Shown here: one piece after another, positions 49,073-59,184 of the stretch
Layout: every line of letters starts with the position of its first letter
How positions within the stretch are numbered: the first letter of the stretch is position 1
Assembly: GCA_963989245.1 (NCBI GenBank)
Contig: OZ022341.1
Coordinates: forward strand, 50,054,585 to 50,118,584
Length of the DNA: 64,000 bases
Direction: 5' to 3'
Origin: Nansenia antarctica
Lineage: Eukaryota > Chordata > Actinopteri > Argentiniformes > Microstomatidae
The notes under the pieces: generated by a model
The model's database searches: none
What the model was told of the DNA's origin: nothing
The model's input: the letters and a program-made list of their open reading frames with translations, nothing else
Made by a program: the position numbers and the translations under genes

Positions 49073-49305
49073 GTAACGAATCAACACGTCCTCGAGCCCA
49101 GCACCGTTATTCCGGCACCCCGGGGGCGCTGTTGCGCGACGGATGCTTGTCCGGAAATAGTCCTATACCGCCCTCTGGAGCGGCCGCTCAATATGCCGCT
49201 CCCTGTGTGCCTCGGCCATATCCGGGTCTGGCGAGACCGGGATTCGATCCCAGTCCCCGGTGGGCAGCTTGCACTAGTGGCTAGTGCTTAGACCGCTACG
49301 CCACC
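49073..49305 (-). mobile_element. tRNA-derived SINE inserted in the L1
   Basis: On the minus strand a tRNA-like head (A box TAGCGGTCTAAG at 49299-49288; B box GGATCGAATCC at 49250-49240) is followed by a body shared with the copy at 24150-24275. The flanking CACATA (49067-49072 and 59903-59908) is the apparent target duplication; its right copy lies on the far side of the next insertion. The head is interrupted at GGTGGC, two bases into its preserved 5' end. Pol III transcription would be driven by the internal A and B boxes if they are intact. Confidence 0.8.
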
Positions 49306-50937
49306 GCGGGGCTAGGGGTACTCCATCTCTGAGCAGATTCTGCTGTGTAATGTCACTGTCACTGAAGTCTTGGATCTTCACCGTGCCTGTTCCTTCAGTG
49401 AAGTGGAAATGGTGTTTCCTCTTGATCCCCACCACCTTTCTGAGGTGAGGGCTGAGGAAGCTCATCCAGTCGTAGGTTGGTACGATGACCTCCCCACTTT
49501 CAGTGCCACAGATCTGTGCAACATTGACATGTGAGGACTGCTCAACCACATGGACAATGTCGCTGATGCAGTCCACCTTTGTTTTTTTGAAGAGGCGCTT
49601 CACCAAGCCGAAGCACCAGTCGCAACTGAACTTGGTGTGTCCAGTGAGCAGGAAAGACAGTGTGATTTGTTTGTGCCGTCCAGTCAGAACCCGCCACATC
49701 AGGTACCACATCATGCAGGAGTTTTTGTTTTGTCCATCGCAGTTGTCTGCATGGAGATGCACATGGGTTTCTCCCAGCCCATAGTTTTCAAAAAAGTAGT
49801 GCAGCATGGATACCACACAGTTGGCACCCTTGCTTGTCTGGCAGCTCTCATCAAGGAGAAAGTTCACCTGCTTGGGGAACGCCTCACAAGCAACCCCAAA
49901 AAGGCCACACTTACGGGGACATTTGAAATACACAGGGCCGGGCTGCAAAGGATTGGAGGGGAAATGAACTTGCTGTGCAAAATCAAAACTGTAGTGCATT
50001 TTGCCAGAGAAGCTGCAGGGTGGATGGGGCCCCATATCGGCACCAGGAGGCACCTCTTGCTTGACTTCCTTACACAATTTCTGGTAGAGGGATCTCTCCA
50101 TGGTAGCCCTCCGAGAGTGCTCCTCCATCTCATGCACAGCCTCACTCTTCTCACTGTCAGGAAGATTTGCTGCACGGGCCAGTTTTGCCACTCCTGACTG
50201 ACAGTACCAGCAGAGATCAGTGGCCGGACGCATGGTGGTGACAAATGGCACTAACTGCTGCCATAGCTTCCTAAAGGTTCTGTAGGAAACCACTCGTCTA
50301 CCAGCACCCTCAGCTGCTAAGCAGTAGTGGTTGTATACTGTCTTCTTGCTGCAGTTGGTCGGCAGGAGTTTCAAATCTGATTTCCAGTGCCTCGGTGTGC
50401 GCCCCGGAAGGACTATAGCATTGGCCTCTGCATAGTTTAGTACGAAGTCCACAACAGCTCTCGTATCCTCAAACTTTAAGGCATTGGCAGGGAGCCTTTT
50501 CTTAGATTTGTGGACCCGTGCTTCTACTCCAGCTGCCTTGTAATGTTTTATTAATGCATTGAGTTTGTCCTGCCCAATGCAGTGAAGGAATTTAAATACA
50601 TCTCTGCAGATCCTGTAGCCATGATAATAATAGTCTGTGTGTTGAGCCTTGCGCTCTGTTTGGTCCTTCTTCTTAGATCGAATGGTGTGATTTGATAAAT
50701 GCATTCCGCAAGAAAGTTTAGACAGGATCACAATGTCAAGCTCTTCGTGGGACAGACTTATATGTTGGAGGCGGACATGAAGGAGCTCTTCTTGAAGAAA
50801 TCTGGTGTGACAGGGTTGACCCTCATTCAATTTACAATGGCATACGCAGTCAGCATCAGAGTAGTCAGCATTGCCCACATCTCCAGGATCAACAGGGAAA
50901 ATCTGATCAGCCAGGTTCTCAATGGTAGGATGTGACT
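49274..50937 (-). CDS. Exon 2 of unrecognised protein, possible transposase
   Basis: Begins after the acceptor TTTTCACAG (50938) and is open to TAG at 49276-49274. Conserved-looking features: Cys-rich CHCKLNEGQPCHTRF near the start; a basic middle region; CWYCQSG; FSGKMHYSFDFAQQVHFP; FKCPRKCGLFGVAC; and HLHADNCDGQNKN followed by LTGHTKF and CDWCFGLVKRLF. The ADNC.GQNKN signature recalls proteins annotated, as I remember, with a DUF7869-type domain found in multicopy fish and invertebrate genes. Acidic residues in an RNase-H-like order are D371, D450 and E518 (numbered from 51094), possible DDE residues but unproven. The last ten codons are SINE sequence. The same frame upstream of 50937 is intron, not coding. 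Confidence 0.7.
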
Positions 50938-51151
50938 CTGTGAAAATAAAAATAATGTAATATAAAGTTTTTATATTACTCATATTACTCAGATTATGCC
51001 ACCAGGAGGTTTGCTTCCTAAGCATCAGTGGTGTAGTGTAGTGTTTTCTAGTGGGTATACTGTGATTTTCCCCTCCCAGCCTCATATCGTTCATTTTGGA
51101 ACGCCATAAAAATAAGTCTGCGCTCCCTGTCTAACGTTATATCTAACATTA

Positions 51152-51454
51152 TGTAGTATATTTCTGTAGTATGTATGATCTATGTATGAATATGTGGTAT
51201 GTTTTAGACACACACACATGCCAGGGCATGCAGGGACACAGATGACCAGCAGGGACCTTTGGGGGGTGGGCAGGGACACACATGCACGCTGGCCCCTCCC
51301 CTCTGGAGGGGAAAGGGGAGAGAGGGACACAGAGAGCCCTCTTCCCACCCTGATGTCCATGGAGAACGCATGTAATGTATGAATCTGCCTGTAACTAATT
51401 AAAGTGTCTTAAACTAACTGTTCTTTGATTCATAATCAATAAGAATACACGACA
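51152..51454 (+). repeat. ERV 5' LTR (303 bp)
   Basis: Starts TGTAGTATATTTC and ends ATACACGACA. It contains ATTAAA near 51397, a plausible polyadenylation signal. Confidence 0.95.
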
Positions 51455-51459
51455 GTAAA

Positions 51460-51477
51460 TGGCGAGCAAGCGACGGA
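51460..51477 (+). promoter_or_regulatory. Candidate ERV primer-binding site
   Basis: TGGCGAGCAAGCGACGGA starts five bases after the 5' LTR. The tRNA is not assigned. Confidence 0.5.
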
Positions 51478-53368
51478 GTTAATATAACTTAATTTACAGT
51501 ATTGTGCGGACTCTTCAATTCGACGAAGAAGGCAGATTTTCTGCAGAAATCTCTCTCTAGTCGATTGGTGTGTTTAAAATAGGCTGTAAATCTCAGATAA
51601 GTTATAGTCAAAAGAATCTGTGTAACGGTAATCTTGTTGGAATAGAAGCAAACTTTTCATAAATCTTTGATGGGTGGTGAGAGCCGGACTTGGAAGCCCG
51701 TTTTTTGTAAAATATAGTGTTTAATGGTATGTGATTTGTTTGTACGGTATTGGAATATCGTGTGTGTGTCTGTGTAAGATTCGGTGAGGTTGTGTTTATG
51801 TGTTGGAGTGTGGGTGGATTATGAAGTCTATTTTGTAAGATATGTGAAAGAGCATTATTGTAGCAGTGAAGAACATATGAGCAGAGCTGTGGACGCCATT
51901 ACTCTTTGTCTGTGTGAGAGGACGCCGTTGTGTGGGCGGCCATTTGCAGTGTGTCGGAGAGTCCATTCTTAGACGCCATTTTTATGAGGGAAACGTGACG
52001 CCATTTGCAGTGTGTCAGAGAGTCCATTCTTAGACGCCATTTGCAGTGTGTCAGAGAGTCCATTCTTAGACGCCATTTTTCTTTGTCCTTGGGGAAGGAC
52101 ACGCACAGAGGCCATCTTTGTGAGGGAAGCGTGAACGTAGAATATTTGAATGAGATAAATAGTGGTTTAACTGGATTGAAAGATATTGCTGTGTCGTGAA
52201 AAGTAGTTGTGTTAAAGAGATTGTTTTAAGCAGGCCCCAATACGGCCGTGGGCTTTCAAGAACAATAAAGCCCTTCCCTCTTTCTGCTTTGCAAAAAGCG
52301 CAGACACACAGTGGAACATTCCTTTAGAAGGGAACCTGAGTTTGATAGATCTCGGTACTCATCTCTTAAAGATAACGATAAAACCATACACATAGACTAG
52401 TATTGATAGAGAAAAGATAGAGATATGGTGAATTGATCTCGGGGTATTTTAAATAGTTTAGAGTTACGGTTAAAACATTCATAGCCTTGGCTAAGAGTTG
52501 GCGCATGCGCAATCGATGCGCGTTAGCCGGAGCACAGCTCCATCTGCTGGTCGAAATACGACAATACATTTTAAAACACTAAATCCTCAGGGAGATACAG
52601 CTGAGGTCGATGAAACAGTCCGATACATTAATAAATAGATGGTTAAATGATTGTTCTATATTAAATTACTTTAATTAATTTAATTAATTACTTATCAGTT
52701 GAATTAATTATTCAGATCATTCATTTTCTGTTTCCCAAAACAATTGATTGATTCCATAAGTTTTAAATCAATGTATATGATGATATAGTGAATAATTCTA
52801 ACTAATCATTCATTCCTTTCACTTAACAAGTCGATTTCCTTACAGATTGTAATGAATAATTAATCATTTTATTCCTTCCCAATGACAAGTCGATTTCTTT
52901 ACAGGTTGTGATTAATATTTGTAATTTACATCTTTTATTTTAGTTAGGTCATTTCCACAGTGTTTGATTAAGGAATAGCAGAATAGTACATATTTGATAG
53001 TTGAGCAGTAAAAGGGTTTTTGTGGATCAGTGAATACTTAGGTGTGACCAGCTTTTGTGATTTAATAATTGTGTTGACCAGAACTGTAATTAGTATTGAA
53101 TGAGTAATTAAGTGACACATTCATAAACAATTAGGAAACACATTTAAGTATAAAGTACTTACACAGCTATTAGATTTAAGTTAATACTGCACTGACATAC
53201 ACAAGAGGCAAGTCTGTTATTCTGAAGTTGCAGGGTTTTTTGTGGGGATGGTCAATACAGTTATATTGGACTAGCATTTGTTTAGCAAACAAGACAAAAT
53301 AAGGTGGGTTGTAAGAAGCGTACACCTTATCTAATATAGAATATTGTCAGCATATTGAGCTAAGTAGA
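51478..53368 (+). other. ERV long 5' leader with tandem repeats
   Basis: About 1.9 kb between primer-binding site and gag, without a long open frame. At 51937-52076 a unit of about 36 bp (GACGCCATTTGCAGTGTGTC then AGAGAGTCCATTCTTA) is repeated two to three times, with shorter GACGCCATTTTT variants. The second half is very AT-rich with recurring AATTAATT and GATTTCTTTACAG-like phrases. Packaging signals and a splice donor would be expected here but were not identified. Confidence 0.6.
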
Positions 53369-55054
53369 ATGGGGTCGAATTCCACGAAGCTGTTAAAAGA
53401 TATTAGTGAACATCGTGGAATGTTGGCTACGTTATCCCCTATGGCTGTAGTGGAAAAAATGAATCCTCTTGTTAGGGAAATTAGCAAAATGTCTACGAAA
53501 TGGAATAGCCGTTGGGCATACATTGAACAGCCGTGGCCGAAAGAGGGCAGCATTAATTTACAATTAATTGCAACATTGGAAATACTTATCAATGGGCACA
53601 AAGCACATCAAAGAGGAAAGATTAGATCAGAGAAACGCAAGTTAGAGTTAGCTATTTTAGATCTATTTAAGGTAGAGGGACAGAAAATAGCTCAGTGTCC
53701 TGCCCCCAGTCCCCCTCCCTATGCTAAGGCACTGGAGGATCATTCCCAGAAGAAGAAGAAGGAGCCAAGGGGAAAAGGGGACGACAGGAGTGACGAGGAA
53801 GATGACAGCGAAGATGGCAGTGCAGACTCAAGTGATGACGACAATGCAGATGGAGGCTACAACGCGCAGGGCAGGAAGATGATAGCCACAGCCGAAAGGA
53901 AAGGTGGGAGAAGACGCCCGGAGAAAGAGGGAGATTGTCACCGAATGTCATCAAATACATTAAAGAACTGTCCAGTGCTGATTCGGGGTAACAAGATGGA
54001 ATATCATCCGTGGCATCATACAGATTTGTCTGAAGTGATCGAGAAACTCCCAGTTCTTCAAGAGGGAGGACATTCGTGGACGCGACAGGTTGACGTGATA
54101 CTGACAGGAACGCAGGCCGCGATGGGAGACCTGAAAAGACTCTTAGCTTTTATTGCAGGATTGGATACAATGCAGGAAATATTGATGAAGGCAGGACTTC
54201 ATAGATATATCAATACATCAGTTTATGATCCAGAGCTCTTCGCAGCAAACAGAGGCAGGCTGTGGAAAGCAATCAGAGAGACCTACCCTACTCACATTCA
54301 CCCAGACAATATCATTGTGAAGCCACTGGGGGGGGATGAGAATCCCAGGGGTTATATTGCCCGTATGCACTCTCAATGGAGAAGTGTGACAGGGAAAGAC
54401 GCTGAAGATAACCCCTTAGAAAAATCCATAATCAGGGAAAAAATACAAGAAGGGCTTCCTACCCCAGTTAAGGATAAGCTAGCAGAAGTGGTGGGGCTAC
54501 GACACATGAACAAAGCTGTTTATATAGACCACGTATCTCATCAAGTTGAGTTATATCGAAAGAACATTCAGATACAGAAGGCACGAGACGAAGAATCCCT
54601 CAGAATATTGACTCATTTGCAATTGACTGAAAGCGAGAGAAACATAGAGGGAGTGCAGGCTTTAGCCCCACAGCAACAGCCACCTGGAGTGCAGACTGCT
54701 ACTTACCAGTCCTACTCACAGGGGCCACAAGGGGGGTATCCTGCTACTTACCAGTCCTACCCACAGGGGCCACAAGGGGGGTATCCATACCCACAAGGGC
54801 CACCAGGGGTGCAAGCGGTTCCATACCAGAGGTACACACAGCCTGGCCAAGGACCACCACCAGGGGGATGGACAGCAGCAGGGAAGGAGATGCTAGAACC
54901 ATGCCAATGTGACCAGAATGGACATCTAGCCTGTGCCTGCTGCAACAGGCCCCAGGGGGGCGCAGGGGGGAGCCAAGGAGGAGGATATTGGCCCCCTACT
55001 ACACCTGCTCCAGGAGTGATGAACCCTTACGGAGGCCCAGCAGCTGGCCTATAG
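53369..55054 (+). CDS. ERV Gag polyprotein (561 residues, intact)
   Basis: Retroviral structural protein that forms the virion core. The N-terminus MGSNSTK has a myristoylation-type Gly2. A PPPY late-domain motif lies at residues 115-118. A long Lys/Asp/Glu-rich linker (about 120-190) precedes the capsid region (about 195-400), which has a major-homology-like segment around ENPRGYIARMHSQW. A Gln/Pro/Gly-rich tail with repeated TYQSY..GPQGGYP units follows. One atypical zinc-knuckle-like cluster is at C514-x4-H519-x4-C524, with C512 in place of the usual CX2C spacing. The frame has no break. It ends in TAG at 55052-55054. Confidence 0.9.
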   Translation: MGSNSTKLLKDISEHRGMLATLSPMAVVEKMNPLVREISKMSTKWNSRWAYIEQPWPKEGSINLQLIATLEILINGHKAHQRGKIRSEKRKLELAILDLFKVEGQKIAQCPAPSPPPYAKALEDHSQKKKKEPRGKGDDRSDEEDDSEDGSADSSDDDNADGGYNAQGRKMIATAERKGGRRRPEKEGDCHRMSSNTLKNCPVLIRGNKMEYHPWHHTDLSEVIEKLPVLQEGGHSWTRQVDVILTGTQAAMGDLKRLLAFIAGLDTMQEILMKAGLHRYINTSVYDPELFAANRGRLWKAIRETYPTHIHPDNIIVKPLGGDENPRGYIARMHSQWRSVTGKDAEDNPLEKSIIREKIQEGLPTPVKDKLAEVVGLRHMNKAVYIDHVSHQVELYRKNIQIQKARDEESLRILTHLQLTESERNIEGVQALAPQQQPPGVQTATYQSYSQGPQGGYPATYQSYPQGPQGGYPYPQGPPGVQAVPYQRYTQPGQGPPPGGWTAAGKEMLEPCQCDQNGHLACACCNRPQGGAGGSQGGGYWPPTTPAPGVMNPYGGPAAGL

Positions 55055-56929
55055 GGGTGCCCGGAAGATCCGAGTGGGAGGTGCCAGCTGGTGGTGACAC
55101 AGAAGCCTGAAGGCGCCACGCACCTCCCTATGTCTAGAGAATATGTGAAGACAATCGGATTTGAGGGAATTAAACAGCTGATTCCTACAACTGAGCTTGT
55201 AGACTTAGAGTACAAGGGACAGAGAGCAACTCTGTCAACACTTGTGTCAGAACACACGCCAACAGGGCTGCTAGGGAGAGATGCTCTATGCCAATTGAAC
55301 TGTACAGTAAAATGCACACCTGACAGCGGTGCTCAGGTTCCATCGACAGCCAAAGTGATTAAGCATAGAACAGACCTACAAGCTTTGCCTTTAAAGGGAG
55401 CTGATATAGAATATTGGGTTGATGGGTCTTGTTACGGGGTAGGAGAAACGTTGTGCGCTGGGTATTCCTTAGTTAAAGCACAGAATTCAAAGTTTATTGT
55501 AGAACAGGCTGAGGCAGTTCCTCAGCCTTGCTCGGCTCAGTTGGCTGAGTTGATTGCCCTCACAGAAGCATGCAACTTGGGAACCGGACGGAGAGTGACA
55601 GTGTACACCGACTCTGCCTATGCACATAATGTTTGTCATTTTAATGGAGCTGTATGGAGGGGGCGGGGTTTTAAGAGAACTGATGGTACGCCTATACAGC
55701 ATCACGCACAGATCATGAAGCTGTTACAAGCCATGATGAAGCCAAAGGAATTAGCTATAGTGAAGTGTGCCACACACAGGTCTGACTCATCACATGTCAC
55801 ACAAGGTAACAGGGCTGCAGAAGATGCAGCCAAAGCCATTACAGGAGCAGACAAGGCAGGTAAAGGTCTTCTGGTCACACATGAAAAGCAATTACAGGGC
55901 ATGGTCACACTTGAGGATTTATTGATGTTACAGAGTAGAGTAACTACGTTAGACAAGAGCGTTTGGCTAGCAAGGGGGGCAAGTCAGGATGACACAGGTC
56001 TGTGGAGGAATCATGAGGGGTTGGTTGTAGCACCCTCAGATTTATTAGGCATGTTAATACAGGAAGCTCATGGATTAGCACATGTGGCTAGGGGGGAGGT
56101 AAGACGCAAGATCACCAAGAAATATGGGTTTTGGAGTCCATATTTGATGGAACAGATTGACCATGCTTTAGGTCAATGTGGGGTCTGTTGGAGAAACAAC
56201 ATCAGAGTGGGTACACCAGTGGTGTCTGGGCATATCCCTACCCCAATAGGGCCACGGGTGGTGGACAGGGGGGTGGATGTACAGAGTAGGCAGGATGTTG
56301 TGCCAACAGGTGCCGAGGTCCCCAGAGAACCTGAGAAGGAGGAGCTACGAGGAGATGCTGTGGTGTTGCCAGAGCCAGTGGCAATGCCAGTGTTACAGCC
56401 AGTGACATTACCGGCAGTGCCTGAAACCGAGGGGACAGCGGAAAGCTGTCCAGATGCCAATGAACCAGAAACCAACGAAGCAGAGAGTGTTGACAGTCTG
56501 GAGGTCCAGCCTGGGGGTGTCCAAAGCCTGGACACCTGTGCTACTGGGGATGCTGGCGAGTGCCTGCACCATGCTTCAGATGATGCTGAGGGCGACTCCC
56601 CAGACCTTGATCAGCGTGGGAGGGGACCAGGCGGCTGCCTTAACCTCAATGACACTGACGGACGACGACCAGTTAGGAAAAGATTAAAGACTATGAATAG
56701 GGTAGTGAAGCAGCAGATCAAAGGGAACGACGGGAATGGACAGCAGATGATAGCATGGCTGGAAACGGTCTTAGGGGCATGGGAAACTTATTTTGCCAAG
56801 ATAGGAGCACCTATTATAGCAGACATGATTTTTGACTTTCTTAGAAGGCAGGGCCTCATTGACTGTTTTTGGAAAATCAGTCACTCAGTCCACGTTAATG
56901 AACTTTTCAGAAGACTAGTCCTCACCTGA
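55055..56929 (+). pseudogene. ERV Pol remnant: protease end, RNase H, integrase zinc domain
   Basis: One frame, open from the codon after the gag TAG to 56929. In order: the C-terminal part of an aspartic protease (GLLGRDAL) without its catalytic motif; no reverse-transcriptase domain; a complete-looking RNase H with D111, E153, D174 and D245 (numbered from 55091; WVDGS, QLAELIAL, YTDSAYA, GNRAAED); the integrase N-terminal HHCC (H327, H331, C363, C366); then no integrase catalytic core. A Pro/Glu-rich linker and a basic-then-helical C-terminus of unknown origin (VRKRLKTMNRVVKQ, MIAWLETVLGAWETYFAKIG) close the frame. It cannot reverse-transcribe or integrate itself. Because the deletions kept the frame, a protein may still be made. 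Confidence 0.85.
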
Positions 56930-57591
56930 GGTGAAGATCTATGCATTAATGCATTCCCTTTGTCCTATGCTTACTGTTGGTGAATTATGTGTTATGATAA
57001 CTGAATGTCATTATTTGTGTATTGTTTGTTTGTTTCTATATCGTGTGATTGAGGTCAGTTGAGAAGTGATGTGGTGGTTATACAAAGCTAGGAGAGAGGT
57101 TCTGTTCCTAGCGCAACGAAAATGGAAAGCTCCTGACTATGGGAGTGTTATCAATCTGAGACAGCGGTAAAGGCTGTTCTCCAACTGGGTACAAGTGCTA
57201 GTAACCTCTGACCCCGACGCTTCAAGGACAAAGAAAACATCGGTCGTTGGAAGTTTCTGTATTGATTTGTGCATGATAAACTGTGTTTAGTTTAATTGTG
57301 ATTGTTATTTTCAAAGTTCTTTTTATTATTGGTTGTTTTCTATTTTTTGTTTATGATATCTTTGGTTCCTGATACTGGTCCTGGGTTGGTCTGTGTTATT
57401 GTGCTTCTTGTGTTGTGTGTTGGTGTAGTTTTTCTGTCTGTTGTTGTTTATTTTTTAATTTTTAATTTTATTTTAAAAAAAAAAAAAAAAAAAATTTTTT
57501 TTTTGAGTTAGTTTGTGGGGTTTTGTGTTTTTGTTTTTGTTTTATGGTGGTTTAGTTTCGGAACACCCTCTGGGTGGTCCGAGGGGGGATG
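56930..57591 (+). other. ERV 3' non-coding region and polypurine tract
   Basis: No envelope gene. A poly-A/poly-T block lies at 57474-57505. The polypurine tract GAGGGGGGATG (57581-57591) abuts the 3' LTR. Confidence 0.7.
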
Positions 57592-57894
57592 TGTAGTATA
57601 TTTCTGTAGTATGTATGATCTATGTATGAATATGTGGTATGTTTTAGACACACACACATGCCAGGGCATGCAGGGACACAGATGACCAGCAGGGACCTTT
57701 GGGGGGTGGGCAGGGACACACATGCACGCTGGCCCCTCCCCTCTGGAGGGGAAAGGGGAGAGAGGGACACAGAGAGCCCTCTTCCCACCCTGATGTCCAT
57801 GGAGAACGCATGTAATGTATGAATCTGCCTGTAACTAATTAAAGTGTCTTAAACTAACTGTTCTTTGATTCATAATCAATAAGAATACACGACA
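57592..57894 (+). repeat. ERV 3' LTR (303 bp)
   Basis: Identical to the 5' LTR over all 303 bases by direct comparison. Confidence 0.95.
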
Positions 57895-57898
57895 ATTA

Positions 57899-58122
57899 CA
57901 TGTTAGCACAGCACAGTGTTTTATCTGTACAGTATAGTAGTGGATAGTGTACATAGCCTTTATTTATGTAAACCAGCTCCTTTCCCTTCTTGTTTTTTTT
58001 CTTCTTTTTTTTTCTTTCCTAGCACCAGGGGAGCCCCCCCCCTCCCAAATGTCGTTGTTTGGTACCTGTACTATATCAATGACAATAAAGACCATTCATT
58101 CATTCATTCATTCATATAAGAT
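57899..58122 (+). mobile_element. Rex/L2-type LINE 3' UTR with (ATTC)n tail
   Basis: Same 3' UTR as the LINE at 8818-9130 but on the + strand: TCTGTACAGTATAGTA, CATAGCCTTTATTTATGTAA, CAATGACAATAAAGACC, then (ATTC)n. No coding part. It lies inside the hAT element. Confidence 0.8.
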
Positions 58123-58650
58123 TCAAGATTCAAGATTGCTTTATTGTCTGTCACAGAGTGACAGAAATTCTCCTTTGACAGGCTTTGTGCAGTTCATGAA
58201 TACGTTATCCACATTAAAAACACACATAGGTCACATACATACAATAAAAACAGACAGATATAACAGTGTTTATAAAATGTAGTGCCTATTAAAAAAGTCT
58301 AGTCATTTAAAAATAATAGTAAGAAAAACAGTGTGCTTCCTATTTTAAAATGTTCAGGGCGGTGGTTGCAGTGGGAATGAATTATTTTTTATATGTGTTT
58401 TTCCGGGCCAGTGGAGTTCTATAACGGCGACCTGATGGAAGTGGCTGAAATGATTGGTGGAGGGGGTGAGAGGGGTCCTGTGTGATTTGTGTGGCTTTTC
58501 TGATTAGTGACCGGTTGTAGATTTCAGACAGGGGAGTTTGAGGTGAGCCGATGATTTTACTTGCAGGCTGATCTGTGCATGATAGTGCTGCATTTTGACA
58601 TATTTCATGGTACATTTGATGGTACATGACACTATAGCCAAAAGTCAAGT
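58123..58650 (-). mobile_element. LINE 3' fragment, minus strand
   Basis: Ends in (AAGATTC)n-type tail repeats at 58123-58138. The frame 58648-58382 encodes SEIYNRSLIRKATQITQDPS and HPLHQSFQPLPSGRRYRTPL, the C-terminus of a Rex/L2-type ORF2, related to but distinct from the element at 9183. Confidence 0.8.
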
Positions 58651-58925
58651 GCTTCGTAACACAGACGGGGTGAATTTTATGAATGAAAGTGTGAAAGTGG
58701 GTGTACGGAAATCCTTGGCCTTTCCTAGTGGGTATACGGCGTAGTCCTGCGTATCACGTAGACTACACCACTGCTAAGCATCTTGACTCAGACTATGAAT
58801 TAGCTATGTAGTAGCTAAGTTTCTTATCAAGAGTAGGCTACATAGGTATTGAACATCATTTTATTATCATTATCATTATTATTATTATTGTTATTATTAT
58901 TGTTTAAAACTTACAACTGTCTTAC

Positions 58926-59169
58926 CTTGCTCTTCATCTTCATCCTCTTCAGGAGGCACATCAAGGTGTGGTCTCTTAGGAGGACCACCTTCACCATCAC
59001 TCTCACTTGACTCACTACCACTAGTGTCATCCCCCTCAGATTGAGGAGTAGTAGTGGTAAAATAATTATCAATTACTTCTCTCAACTCGTCTGCCCGAGC
59101 TATATTGCTCATATTCATATGAGCTAATTCATTGATACAACGTGAAATGTAATCTTGTGAGGCTGCCAT
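58926..59169 (-). CDS. Exon 1 of unrecognised mobile-element protein
   Basis: Starts at the ATG 59169-59167 (GAGATGGCA context; another in-frame ATG lies 15 bases upstream) and runs to a consensus donor, CAAG|GTAAGA, at 58926/58925. It encodes 81 residues plus one base: a short helical segment (SRCINELAHMNMSNIARADEL), then a Ser/Asp/Glu-rich acidic tail with GGPPKRPHLDVPPEEDEDEE. The leftover G joins the AG that opens exon 2 to give a Glu codon, so frame and phase agree. The intron holds the hAT and retroviral insertions. The combined protein is 635 residues. The function of this acidic region is unknown. Confidence 0.7.
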
Positions 59170-59184
59170 CTCTCTCTCTCTCAT

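Larger units (their letters stand above)
51152..57894 (+). mobile_element. Endogenous retrovirus-like element, recently inserted
   Basis: A 6.7-kb provirus-like element with two 303-bp LTRs (TG...CA ends) that I find identical base for base, and a 4-bp target duplication, ATTA (51148-51151 and 57895-57898). Inside are a 1.9-kb leader, a gag gene, a deleted pol frame and a 0.66-kb 3' region. Reverse transcriptase, integrase catalytic core and envelope are absent. The Gag type (N-terminal Met-Gly, PPPY motif) and 4-bp duplication suggest a gamma/epsilon-like fish retrovirus lineage. Identical LTRs imply very recent insertion or gene conversion. Confidence 0.9.
51026..58773. mobile_element. hAT-type non-autonomous element holding an ERV
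   Basis: The ends are 12-bp perfect inverted repeats (CAGTGGTGTAGT and its complement) flanked by an exact 8-bp duplication, CTAAGCAT (51018-51025 and 58774-58781). Both features are diagnostic of hAT. Subterminal CTAGTGGGTATAC occurs near each end. No hAT transposase is present. Without the retroviral insertion it is about 1 kb, most of it two LINE 3' fragments. It sits in the intron of the two-exon gene, 88 bp from the 3' splice site. Confidence 0.9.

Noticed and set aside
48862..49284. 140-codon + strand frame as a gene
   Set aside because: Its first half is L1 ORF2 and its second half is antisense SINE sequence.
50938..51094. First 50 residues of the long minus-strand frame ending at 49274
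   Set aside because: They read through the intron and the hAT end. A clean acceptor at 50938 and a phase-matched exon at 58926-59169 give a better gene model.
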